NCBI GenBank assembly: GCA_024276075.1
Contig: JAJRXX010000041.1
Location: 19,560-83,559, forward strand
Length of the DNA stretch: 64,000 nt
From: Planctomycetota bacterium
GTDB taxonomy: Bacteria > Planctomycetota > Phycisphaerae > Phycisphaerales > Phycisphaeraceae
Reading direction: 5' to 3'
Shown here in pieces: positions 26,068-33,598 of this stretch. The position numbers and the translations under genes are program-made. A model generated the notes under the pieces. The model saw nothing but the letters and a program-made list of their open reading frames with translations. It ran no database searches and was not told the origin of the DNA. How positions within the stretch are numbered: the first letter of the stretch is position 1; each line of letters starts with the position of its first letter.

Positions 26068-26350
26068 CCCTTCGATCATCACAGCCGAAAAACCTTTGTT
26101 TACGACAAGATTGTTGACATTGCTAAGGTATGTGCCATCCCACGCCCCGAATTCGACACACCAACCTGAATCAATGTTGAGCACTTCCAGAATCTTTTCA
26201 ATGATGCCGTCTTCGCCGCCCTGTGACGTTACGTTCTTGGCACATTGATTAAGCCAGTTGTTGGGTCTTTGGACAGCGATGGTTTTTATTATGGGACACT
26301 TTCGATTTGACCGGTTGGGCCGGCCAGCGTGTGATTTTTCATCGGTTTGC
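26047..26350 (-). pseudogene. Remnant of an FkbM-like SAM methyltransferase gene
   Basis: Read on the minus strand, about 75 codons encode a segment with SQGGEDGIIEKILEVL and WCVEFGAWDGTYLSN, then GFSAVMIEGNP. This is the conserved beginning of FkbM-type or related methyltransferases that modify glycans; WCVEFGAWDG is the SAM-binding motif. The frame then enters element C and ends at its TAA (26047-26049), so the rest of the domain is gone. No ATG or GTG in this frame begins it; an ATG at about 26343 is in another frame and would need a frameshift. Both ends are therefore damaged. Confidence 0.7.
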
Positions 26351-26461
26351 TAGTACGAGGCTCTGGAAATTTGAATCCGACAACACAAATGTGTGGTTAT
26401 TGCACCGTGCGAAGTGGAATTTAGTGGGCCCAGGGGGGGGCAAGCCGGGTCTCGATGCGGG

Positions 26462-27949
26462 TTACCGGTCGTCCGTCGTGATAGCGATACGATGGCCCGA
26501 TTCGCTGTTTTCGATCTCATGACGCTGCCCTAGCACCGCCATCAGGGGCGCCGCTTTGTCGAGCGTTTCTTGGAATTCGTCTTTTGGCTGCGAGTCCGCC
26601 ACGATCCCGGCACCTACGCAGAAGTCAACGCGTCGCGATGCCAGGTCGATCAGCATGGTGCGTATCGCCACGCTCAGGCAGGCGCTGTTTCGTGAGATGT
26701 AACCGATGCACCCGCAGTACGGCCCACGGCTCGCGGGCTCTAGCTCGGAGATGATCTGCATCGCGCGTACTTTGGGCGTACCCGTCACCGAGCCGCTCGG
26801 CAGCGTCGCACGCAGCAGGTCAACGATATCCTTGGATTCGTGTAGTTTGCCCTCGATCGTCGCCACGCCGTGGTGCACTGTCGGGTGTGACTCGATCACG
26901 CGCGGGTTGGTCACCCGGATCGATCCGTAGCCGCACACCCTGCCAAGATCGTTGCGCATCAGGTCTACGATCATGTTCAGCTCAGCGAGGTCCTTTTCAC
27001 TGTCGCGCAGATGTATTGGGTCGACGCTGCTGGGGCGAGTGCCCTTAATCGGGCGGGTAACGACGTGCCGCCCATCCACACGCAGAAATAGCTCCGGTGA
27101 CGTGGACGCGATGGCCTTGTCGGGCCGTTGCAACGGGGGTAAGGACACAGTTGTATCGGCAAACGATGAATGTGGCCGGGGGGTTGGGGCAAGTTCCAGA
27201 TAGGCGCCGTACCACGCCGGCGACACACGCGCTAATTGATCGAATAATCCCCGAGCGCTGTGGGGCGTATCGCCGCTGATGTCCGCGGTAAACCGCTGAG
27301 CGATGTTGGCCTGGAACACGTCGCCTGCAGCGATGTAGTCCTTTGCCTTCGTCACCGCGGCTTCGTAGCCGGCTTGTGACATGGTGTTGTGGGGCGTATC
27401 AGTTGTGAAGCCGTGAGGCGTGCGCTGATCAGTGTGGGATAGGTCGGGATACAGCGACGAGTGCTCGCTGGATGGTGTGGCGTCTGACCAAGTCCCGCAC
27501 GCCGACCACGATTGTGTGAGCCCATCGTATACGAGATACCCAGGGCAATACCCCAGCTCGATGATCGGCCAGCCGCCGTCGCCACAGCCGTGCGGCAGGC
27601 GTTCGATCCAGTGTGCCAAGTCGTAGCTGAGGTATCCGATCCACAACCCATCGGTGGCGTGGATAATCTTGCGGAGGTCCGAAAAGGGTTTGTGGGTGAA
27701 CGACGATGCGGGGCAGGCTTCGGGTGGCCCCAGCCATTGGCTTTGACCTTGCGCTGGTTGCGTCGTTTTGTGGTTGGAATGGGTTACGAACCGGTACGTA
27801 CCCACCGGCTGTGCCAGCACGGACCACCGCGCCCAACGCGCGTCGAACCGTCCCGAGTGCAACACGCACAGCCGCCGATCGCTTGGCCAACGGCGAACCG
27901 CTTCAAGCGCGTCAAACGTCCAGGGCAATTTATGGCCAGTGAAGTTCAT
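26462..27949 (-). CDS. pabB: Aminodeoxychorismate synthase component I
   Basis: 495 residues of the anthranilate synthase I/PabB/chorismate-binding family. PIKGTRP with Lys302 is the residue set of PabB; TrpE has Ala at that place. DLAELNMIVDLMRNDLGRVC, PSGSVTGTPKVRAM and SRGPYCGCIGY complete the chorismate site, and FCVGAGIVADS lies near the end. The enzyme makes 4-amino-4-deoxychorismate from chorismate with ammonia, for folate. An extra loop rich in Pro and Ser lies between AWYGAYLEL and IASTSPELFL. No pabA or pabC is adjacent. Confidence 0.9.
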   Translation of the reverse strand: MNFTGHKLPWTFDALEAVRRWPSDRRLCVLHSGRFDARWARWSVLAQPVGTYRFVTHSNHKTTQPAQGQSQWLGPPEACPASSFTHKPFSDLRKIIHATDGLWIGYLSYDLAHWIERLPHGCGDGGWPIIELGYCPGYLVYDGLTQSWSACGTWSDATPSSEHSSLYPDLSHTDQRTPHGFTTDTPHNTMSQAGYEAAVTKAKDYIAAGDVFQANIAQRFTADISGDTPHSARGLFDQLARVSPAWYGAYLELAPTPRPHSSFADTTVSLPPLQRPDKAIASTSPELFLRVDGRHVVTRPIKGTRPSSVDPIHLRDSEKDLAELNMIVDLMRNDLGRVCGYGSIRVTNPRVIESHPTVHHGVATIEGKLHESKDIVDLLRATLPSGSVTGTPKVRAMQIISELEPASRGPYCGCIGYISRNSACLSVAIRTMLIDLASRRVDFCVGAGIVADSQPKDEFQETLDKAAPLMAVLGQRHEIENSESGHRIAITTDDR

Positions 27950-28017
27950 CTCTCTAGCGGATCATATCCATCTTCGAGAGGGCCTGTCTTCAACCGAAGC
28001 GCGTGGGCCCTCACTTA

Positions 28018-28041
28018 GCCACGGGTGGTTACACCCGTGGC
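28018..28041. repeat. Perfect hairpin, 10-bp stem
   Basis: GCCACGGGTG and CACCCGTGGC are exact reverse complements around the loop GTTA. No T-run follows, so it is unlikely to be an intrinsic terminator. Confidence 0.75.
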
Positions 28042-28145
28042 ATTCGACTATGCGTCGCCGCGACGAGCTGCGACCGTCGGGACATTATGCACGCGAGCAA
28101 AAGTGTAGGGTCTGCTGTGGTCGCTCATCCAACGACAGCGCGTAG

Positions 28146-28164
28146 GCCCGGCACCATGCCGGGC
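28146..28164. repeat. Perfect hairpin, 8-bp stem
   Basis: GCCCGGCA, loop CCA, TGCCGGGC. It is preceded by GTAG, as is the next hairpin, which suggests the two are copies of one REP-like unit. Confidence 0.7.
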
Positions 28165-28175
28165 ACAGTCTGTAG

Positions 28176-28193
28176 GTCCGGGCCTGCCCGGAC
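28176..28193. repeat. Perfect hairpin, 8-bp stem
   Basis: GTCCGGGC, loop CT, GCCCGGAC. It is preceded by TGTAG and followed by ACA, so the stem can be extended with a mismatch. Confidence 0.7.
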
Positions 28194-28355
28194 ACATCCG
28201 CTATCGGCCCTCAATTTGCGGGTCCAGATCGGTCCGAAACTAGCCGATAATTACAAATACTGTATGCAGTTAGATCAGTAACAGAAGCAACAGCCAGAAG
28301 ATAGGCTTAGAGGTTTAGGCTTGCAACATCTATTTGGGACCAGGGTTTTGACGCG

Positions 28356-28982
28356 ATGAGCCCCATACCGGAGTTTAATTTGGGTCGGTTCAAAGCCGTG
28401 GCCATCGGTTCGAGCACCGGTGGCCCGGGGTTGGTCGAGGAGATTATCAATAATTTACCGCCCGATCTGCCCATGCCCATTTTCGTCGCTCAGCATATGC
28501 CCCCCACGTTTACCGAGACATTTGCCGCCAGGCTCGAACTCAACAGCCCGCTCACCGTCGTGCATGCACAGGACACCATGCCCGTATTCGACGGCACGGT
28601 TTACATTGGTCGTGGTCATCATCACCTGCGTGTGCGTAAGATCGGGCGGACAAGCACGCAGATCGAGGTCAACGACCTTCCGACGAAATTAGTCTATAAG
28701 CCTTCTGCCGACGAATTGTTTCGGTCGTGTGCCGAAGTCTACGGCGAAAAAACGCTGGCGATCGTATTGACGGGGATCGGTGCGGATGGGACCCAGGGCG
28801 CCCGTGCTGTGCACGACGCGGGTGGTGTCGTGTTAACTCAAACAGCCAAGTCGTGTGTGGTTTACGGCATGCCGAAAAGCTGTGTCGACGCCGGGCTTTC
28901 AGATGCGCAATTAACCCCCGCCGACATCCGCAACGTGATCATGCGGCTAGCGCCTAGCCATCACAAAGAGACTGCCGGGTGA
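28356..28982 (+). CDS. Stand-alone CheB-type protein-glutamate methylesterase domain
   Basis: 208 residues covering only the CheB catalytic domain. The triad is present: Ser20 in AIGSSTGGP, His47 in VAQHMPPTFT and Asp144 in GIGADGTQGA. CheB removes methyl groups from, or deamidates, chemoreceptors. The usual N-terminal receiver domain that controls it is missing and no cheR, cheA or receptor gene is in the window. It could answer to another system or act on a non-chemotaxis target. The ATG follows AGGG at a somewhat long distance. It converges on the ABC ATPase gene. Confidence 0.88.
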   Translation: MSPIPEFNLGRFKAVAIGSSTGGPGLVEEIINNLPPDLPMPIFVAQHMPPTFTETFAARLELNSPLTVVHAQDTMPVFDGTVYIGRGHHHLRVRKIGRTSTQIEVNDLPTKLVYKPSADELFRSCAEVYGEKTLAIVLTGIGADGTQGARAVHDAGGVVLTQTAKSCVVYGMPKSCVDAGLSDAQLTPADIRNVIMRLAPSHHKETAG

Positions 28983-29030
28983 TTCGGGTAGTGGCTGTGA
29001 TCGATACCCGTTGGTGATCCCCGGTCGTGC

Positions 29031-30113
29031 CTATTTCCTAAGCGTCTGACCGGTGAGGTGCAGGAACACATCTTCAAGTGTGGGGTGTCCGACTGTGATG
29101 CTGCGGGTCGAGTCCGGGAATGCCCCCGCGAGCGTTGCGACAAAGCCAGGTCCGTCCGATTTTTCCAGGTGGATGACCCCGTCGATCAGCACGGGTTTTG
29201 TCGTGTTGTCCCACGGACCGAACCGATCGGTGATCTGCTCTAGTAGCCCCTGTGCCTGACCCTGGGTCGGCTCGATGGTGACGACCTCGCCTCCGATCTT
29301 TGCTTTGAGCTGGGCGGGCGTGTCGAGTGCCACGAGTTTTCCTTCGTGCAGCACAGCCAACCGATCGCACCGGTCAGCTTCATCCATCAGGTGTGTCGTC
29401 AGAGCAATCGTCACGCCTTGCTTGTGACGCAGCGTCTCAAGCTGCTCCCACAGGTCTCGCCTCGCACCCACGTCCAGACCGGTCGAGGGCTCGTCGAGCA
29501 GCAGCAGTGGGGGGGCGTGGAGCATCGCCTTCGCCAACTCGACCCGACGACGCATGCCTCCGCTAAGTATCTCCACGTGACGGTCAGCAGCATCGGGAAG
29601 GCCTACCTGTTCGAGCACCTTATCGATCCGGGAGTTCAGGTCGCTGCCCCGCAGTCCGTACATGTGGCCCTGGCATCGCAGGTTTTCTTTGGCTGTGAGC
29701 TTCACGTCGAGGCTCGGCGACTGGAACACGACGCCCAATTGTTTGCGTACCTCCCACGGTTGTGCGCACACGTCGTAGCCGAACACCGCCACGTTTCCGG
29801 ACGTCGGACGCAGCAGCGTCGACAGAATCCGAAACAGCGTCGTCTTCCCGCCGCCGTTTGGGCCGAGGATGCCGAAAATTTCACCGGGCGAGATGCGTAG
29901 ATTGACCCCGTCCAGTGCGGGTCGGTGGGGTACTTCACTCGCGTTTTGAGATTTGGCTGACTGACGCCGAGTGCGTCGCTTGGACCCGCTGGTGGCGGGG
30001 TATGTGTGGTTGAGATCGGCTATCTGGATAGCTGACGGATTCGTACTCTCCGCTGCGGGTGAGGAATAGTTCGTCGGATTGTTTTCGATGACGGCTTGAC
30101 CAGCGGTGTTCAT
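29031..30113 (-). CDS. ABC transporter ATP-binding protein (DrrA/CcmA-like)
   Basis: 360 residues from the ATG at 30113. Walker A GPNGGGKTT, the Q-loop in GVVFQSPSLD, signature LSGGMRRRVE, Walker B LLLLDEPSTGLD and the H-loop TTHLMDEADR are all intact. The C-terminal extension (IGGEVVTIEP onward) and HPTLEDVFLHLTG match ABC-2 exporters of the daunorubicin-resistance type. About 65 extra N-terminal residues are basic and low in complexity. It is last in the oxidase operon and no permease gene follows, so its partner is elsewhere. ABC ATPases in this position may serve copper or oxidase assembly, but this is only inferred. Confidence 0.88.
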   Translation of the reverse strand: MNTAGQAVIENNPTNYSSPAAESTNPSAIQIADLNHTYPATSGSKRRTRRQSAKSQNASEVPHRPALDGVNLRISPGEIFGILGPNGGGKTTLFRILSTLLRPTSGNVAVFGYDVCAQPWEVRKQLGVVFQSPSLDVKLTAKENLRCQGHMYGLRGSDLNSRIDKVLEQVGLPDAADRHVEILSGGMRRRVELAKAMLHAPPLLLLDEPSTGLDVGARRDLWEQLETLRHKQGVTIALTTHLMDEADRCDRLAVLHEGKLVALDTPAQLKAKIGGEVVTIEPTQGQAQGLLEQITDRFGPWDNTTKPVLIDGVIHLEKSDGPGFVATLAGAFPDSTRSITVGHPTLEDVFLHLTGQTLRK

Positions 30114-30191
30114 AGTGAAAAGTATACCGTGCGGACAGGTCAAACTGCCCTGGCAATCAAACAGGCCGATTGAATCACTTAATTGATTGTA

Positions 30192-30608
30192 TCAATGATA
30201 CGGTTCGTCGTCGGAAGGGTCCTGGGACAGCGAATCCTCGTGCCCATCTCCTTGGCTGTGTTCAGTCGACGGCACAAATTCTCGTAGCCCGGGCACTTGG
30301 TTATATGACTGGTCCTTGAGCGTTACGATATCGGTCAGGATCGGCAGCACCGCGACGAATACCATCACAAACGGCGCCATCGCCAGAAAGACGATCAACT
30401 GTCTTTCGAACTTCAGGTGCATGAAATAGGTCAGTACGATCACCGCTTTGGGCAGTGTGAACAGCAGCAGCAGCAGCACCATGGCGTACTTGGGCATCAG
30501 CCACTGGTTACGGGACCACACTTCGAACAGCACGACTTCTGCTGTTGTCAGTACCAGCAACGCCAGGAACAGTCCCCACAACGGTATGTGATGGTCTTTT
30601 TGAGACAT
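30192..30608 (-). CDS. Cytochrome c oxidase subunit IV family protein
   Basis: 138 residues from the ATG at 30608, which has GAGG at good distance; a longer frame starts at 30626. It has three membrane helices (about 8-28, 38-60 and 68-90), including the family segment PKAVIVLTYFMHLKFER, as in prokaryotic COX4/CyoD-like proteins. Such subunits stabilise the haem-copper oxidase in the membrane. The C-terminal tail is acidic and rich in His and Ser. It is 60 bases downstream of the subunit III gene. Confidence 0.88.
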   Translation of the reverse strand: MSQKDHHIPLWGLFLALLVLTTAEVVLFEVWSRNQWLMPKYAMVLLLLLFTLPKAVIVLTYFMHLKFERQLIVFLAMAPFVMVFVAVLPILTDIVTLKDQSYNQVPGLREFVPSTEHSQGDGHEDSLSQDPSDDEPYH

Positions 30609-30668
30609 AGATATTTTCCTCAACAAAAAAAATGCCGTCGATCCGTGTGGCCCGCATGCCGATGGGCG

Positions 30669-31319
30669 TCACATCAGGTAAACGATCGCGAACAGGATAA
30701 TCCACACCAAGTCGACAAAGTGCCAGTACAACCCCGTTAGTTCAACGGCTGCGTAGTGTTTGGTATCGAATTTTCCAGCCAGTCCCATTAATGTGACCAC
30801 TGCCATCGCGATCACGCCCAGGAAGACGTGTAGGCCGTGGAACCCCGTCATCGCGTAGAAACAACTGCCGAAGATGTTCGTCGACGCGGTTAGACCCCGG
30901 TGGATCCATAGTTCGTAGTACTCATAGGCCTGTACACCGACAAAGACCGCGCCCAGCAGCGTGGTCAGGAACAGCCCCCAGTTTCCTTTGGCGCGTTGGC
31001 CGGCCTGGATCGATTGCAGGCCCCACACCAGCGTGACGCTTGAGCAGATCAGCAGGAAGGTATTCACCGCAGTGAGCGGTACGTTGAGCGTCAGGTGCGG
31101 TTGGGGCCAATTGCCAGCCGGCTGGCCGAACCGGAGCACGATGTACGCGCCGATCAGACCCGTAAAAAACATGACCTCGGAGCCCAGAAACAGCCAGATG
31201 GCGATCTTCCCATTGGGGATGCCCAGTTGCAGCACCGAGCCGTGTGCCATCAGCGGGGGTTCGCTGTCGGTGTGCGAGGATGAAGCGTGGAGTTCGTTCG
31301 TTGTGGCGGCGTGTGACAT
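30669..31319 (-). CDS. coxC: Cytochrome c oxidase subunit III
   Basis: 216 residues with five predicted membrane helices. KIAIWLFLGSEVMFFTGLIG is the conserved first-helix block, and FYAMTGFHGLHVFLGVIAM and LYWHFVDLVWIILF are the diagnostic COX3 motifs. The five-helix length is that of the shorter CyoC-like subunits. The ATG at 31319 has AAGGA upstream; the in-frame TTG at 31325 is less likely. It assembles with subunits I and II, encoded upstream in the same operon. Confidence 0.93.
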   Translation of the reverse strand: MSHAATTNELHASSSHTDSEPPLMAHGSVLQLGIPNGKIAIWLFLGSEVMFFTGLIGAYIVLRFGQPAGNWPQPHLTLNVPLTAVNTFLLICSSVTLVWGLQSIQAGQRAKGNWGLFLTTLLGAVFVGVQAYEYYELWIHRGLTASTNIFGSCFYAMTGFHGLHVFLGVIAMAVVTLMGLAGKFDTKHYAAVELTGLYWHFVDLVWIILFAIVYLM

Positions 31320-31372
31320 GGTCAATCCTTGTGTGGTCTTGAGCGGGTACGAATTTGCCCGCTAGCAATTGT

Positions 31373-32317
31373 TCAGCCTATGCCCTTGTAATCCAGAACC
31401 ATCAAGCCATATACCAACGGCAGGTACAGCAGCGACGCCCAGAATAGCGCACGCGCGTGACGCCGTGTGCGCCCAGCGACTAGTGCTACCCCGAACCCTA
31501 AAAAGACAATACCCACCGCCAGCGATCCGAAAAAGTAAACGACACCGCTCATGCCAAACATTGTGGGTACCAGTCCCAGCGGGACAAGCGCTAGACACCC
31601 AAGCAAAATTTGGCGGAACGTGCTGCCCCCAGCGGGATCGATCACCGGTAAAAATGCCATGCCCGCTTTCGCGTATTCGTCGCGGTACAGCCACGCGATC
31701 GCCAGGAAGTGCGGCAATTGCCACAGGAAAAGGATCGCAAACAGTACCCACGCCTCCACAGTGACTCGGCCCGTCACTGCGGTGTACCCCATCACCGGGG
31801 GCAGCGCGCCGGGCACCGCGCCGATGATGGTCGATACGCTGCTGATCCGTTTCATGGGTGTGTAGACCAGTGCATAGCTGAAGATCGTGAACGCGCTGAG
31901 TCCCGCTGTCAGGGCGTTTGTCGTCACGGCCAGGAGGCCGACTCCAGCGGTGCACAGGCCGACGCCGATCAGCATTGCCACCCCCGTGCTCATGCGGCCG
32001 GCGGATACCGGGCGGTTTTGCGTGCGCCGCATCAGCGCATCGGTATCCTGTTCGTACACTTGGTTAAATGCACTGGCACCCATGCACGACAGAGCGACGC
32101 CGATCAGTGTGCTTGTGAGTGTGAGCCACGAGGTTTCACCGGCCCACGGGCTTTTGCTAGCCAGTAAAAATCCGATATACGTCGTCAAGACCACCATCAT
32201 CGTCAGGCGAGGTTTAGTTAGCAGGTTCAGGTCGGACAGGAGTGATTGGGCTGATGCGTTTGCATGGCTTTGCCCGGCGACCAGGACCCTGGCTCTGGGA
32301 TTAGTGAGTTGTGTCAT
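31373..32317 (-). CDS. ctaB: Protohaem IX farnesyltransferase (haem O synthase)
   Basis: 314 residues of the UbiA family with about nine membrane helices. The polyprenyl-diphosphate motif is AFNQVYEQDTDALMRRTQNR (N-x-x-x-D-x-x-x-D), and YTPMKRIS and WQLPHFLAIAWLYRDEY are specific to CtaB/CyoE. It adds a farnesyl group to haem B, giving haem O, which CtaA turns into haem A. Its ATG overlaps the ctaA stop by 4 bases, so the two enzymes are translationally coupled. Confidence 0.95.
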   Translation of the reverse strand: MTQLTNPRARVLVAGQSHANASAQSLLSDLNLLTKPRLTMMVVLTTYIGFLLASKSPWAGETSWLTLTSTLIGVALSCMGASAFNQVYEQDTDALMRRTQNRPVSAGRMSTGVAMLIGVGLCTAGVGLLAVTTNALTAGLSAFTIFSYALVYTPMKRISSVSTIIGAVPGALPPVMGYTAVTGRVTVEAWVLFAILFLWQLPHFLAIAWLYRDEYAKAGMAFLPVIDPAGGSTFRQILLGCLALVPLGLVPTMFGMSGVVYFFGSLAVGIVFLGFGVALVAGRTRRHARALFWASLLYLPLVYGLMVLDYKGIG

Positions 32318-33486
32318 GCCGGCGCCCCTTTCAGGCTTGCGGTGGCGGCGGGTGTATCGGTCGAGGTGTGGCGTATGGGTGGCGGCGGTAGGACGTGCAC
32401 ACGGATGGCCAGCACCGTCGCCGTCGCAAGCAGAGCTGCGCCTGTGCCCTGGTGAGCCGTGGCGAATTCATTATTCCAATCCGATTGGCCGGTCCAGATC
32501 ACCAACGCCCCAAGCGCTATCTGGGCGATTAACAGACACGCCAGTGTGAGCATCGGTGTTGTTAGACGCTGGTCTTTGTTCATCTCAGCGCCCAAGCCTT
32601 TAGCGAATACCGCAAACATCGCGAACACCGCCACCGCCCATACCCGGTGCGAAAAGTGCACGCCCACCTGCCCGACTCCGTAGTACCGGTCGAACTGCTC
32701 GTAGGGAGCCTTGTTGATGGCTGCGCGGATTGTACTGTCGGTCATCGGGGGCCAGAGTTGTCCGTACGCACTTGGGAAGTCGGGGATTGCAAGCCGCGAG
32801 CCGGTGTGCCGCATCGTCGCGCCCAGGACGAGCTGAATCACCATTACCGCCAGCAAGCCCAGCGATAGTCGTCGCAGCTTGTGGCTGTAACGGTTGGGGG
32901 CACATTCGGGTGTGTTTTCCTGAGTCGCATTGAGCCAAAGCCTGCTCGTTGCCGATGCGATCAATACGGTTACACACAGAAATAATTGTGCCGTCACGCC
33001 GTGCAGCACCGCCAGCGTGACCGACATCTCCGTCACCCGCAGCCCACCCATCACGCCCTGGATAATGACCAACGCCAGCGCCCCGACCGCCAGCCACCTT
33101 AACCACGGACGATCGTTCGATAGTGAGAGGTTAGCGTTTGATCGGCATAAGAAGGGCCAACCGGCAGCTAGTCGGTAGGGCAGTTTGGTATTTAAGTATG
33201 GCAGCCAGATGAGCTGCGCCACAATGATTGTGATCACGCCCACCGCGCTGCCCGCCAGCCGATGCAGGTGTTCCCAGAACACGCCGCCCCGACCGATCCA
33301 TGTCGCCAAGGGTACACCGAACATGTTGTATCCGAACGTGGTGGGCCAGTCCGGCACTGCCAGTCCCACGCCTTTGCTCGTCACCGTGCCGCCCAGGACG
33401 ATCAACCCGAACGTCGCCGCCACAAGCACCACCGCAATCCGGTACGTCCAGGGGCGATACGTAGAGAGTGGGGGTGTTGTCGTCAT
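32314..33486 (-). CDS. ctaA: Haem A synthase
   Basis: 390 residues with about eight membrane helices in two four-helix halves. FGLIVLGGTVTSKGVGLAVPDWPTTFG is the family start (quoted in parts: LGGTVTSKG, VPDWPTTF). FWEHLHRLAGS and VHFSHRVWAVAVF hold paired haem-ligand His residues, and LVLGATMRHTGSRLAIPDFP repeats the N-terminal motif in the second half (LGATMRHTGS). It oxidises haem O to haem A for the oxidase encoded upstream. Confidence 0.94.
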   Translation of the reverse strand: MTTTPPLSTYRPWTYRIAVVLVAATFGLIVLGGTVTSKGVGLAVPDWPTTFGYNMFGVPLATWIGRGGVFWEHLHRLAGSAVGVITIIVAQLIWLPYLNTKLPYRLAAGWPFLCRSNANLSLSNDRPWLRWLAVGALALVIIQGVMGGLRVTEMSVTLAVLHGVTAQLFLCVTVLIASATSRLWLNATQENTPECAPNRYSHKLRRLSLGLLAVMVIQLVLGATMRHTGSRLAIPDFPSAYGQLWPPMTDSTIRAAINKAPYEQFDRYYGVGQVGVHFSHRVWAVAVFAMFAVFAKGLGAEMNKDQRLTTPMLTLACLLIAQIALGALVIWTGQSDWNNEFATAHQGTGAALLATATVLAIRVHVLPPPPIRHTSTDTPAATASLKGAPA

Positions 33487-33598
33487 GAGACGCGAGCGAT
33501 CAGGGTTTCGTTTGCGAATGGTCTAAGTACTTAAAAGCGATGTCTGTCTAGCTAGGTTCGCACCATTTTCAAGCCATGTTCAATCATGCCGGCTGATT

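Larger units (their letters stand above)
26022..26461. other. Region with a repeat fragment and a gene remnant
   Basis: 440 bases between two genes. It contains the left arm of element C and a decayed methyltransferase gene, both listed. The last 110 bases before pabB (26352-26461) hold nothing I recognise apart from a run of eight G. Confidence 0.7.
27950..28355. other. Intergenic region with three hairpins
   Basis: 406 bases between divergent genes pabB and cheB. No gene is visible. Three strong inverted repeats at 28018-28041, 28146-28164 and 28176-28193 are listed separately. Confidence 0.7.

Noticed and set aside
26462..27949. TrpE (anthranilate synthase component I)
   Set aside because: The residue in PIKGT is Lys, as in PabB; TrpE has Ala there.
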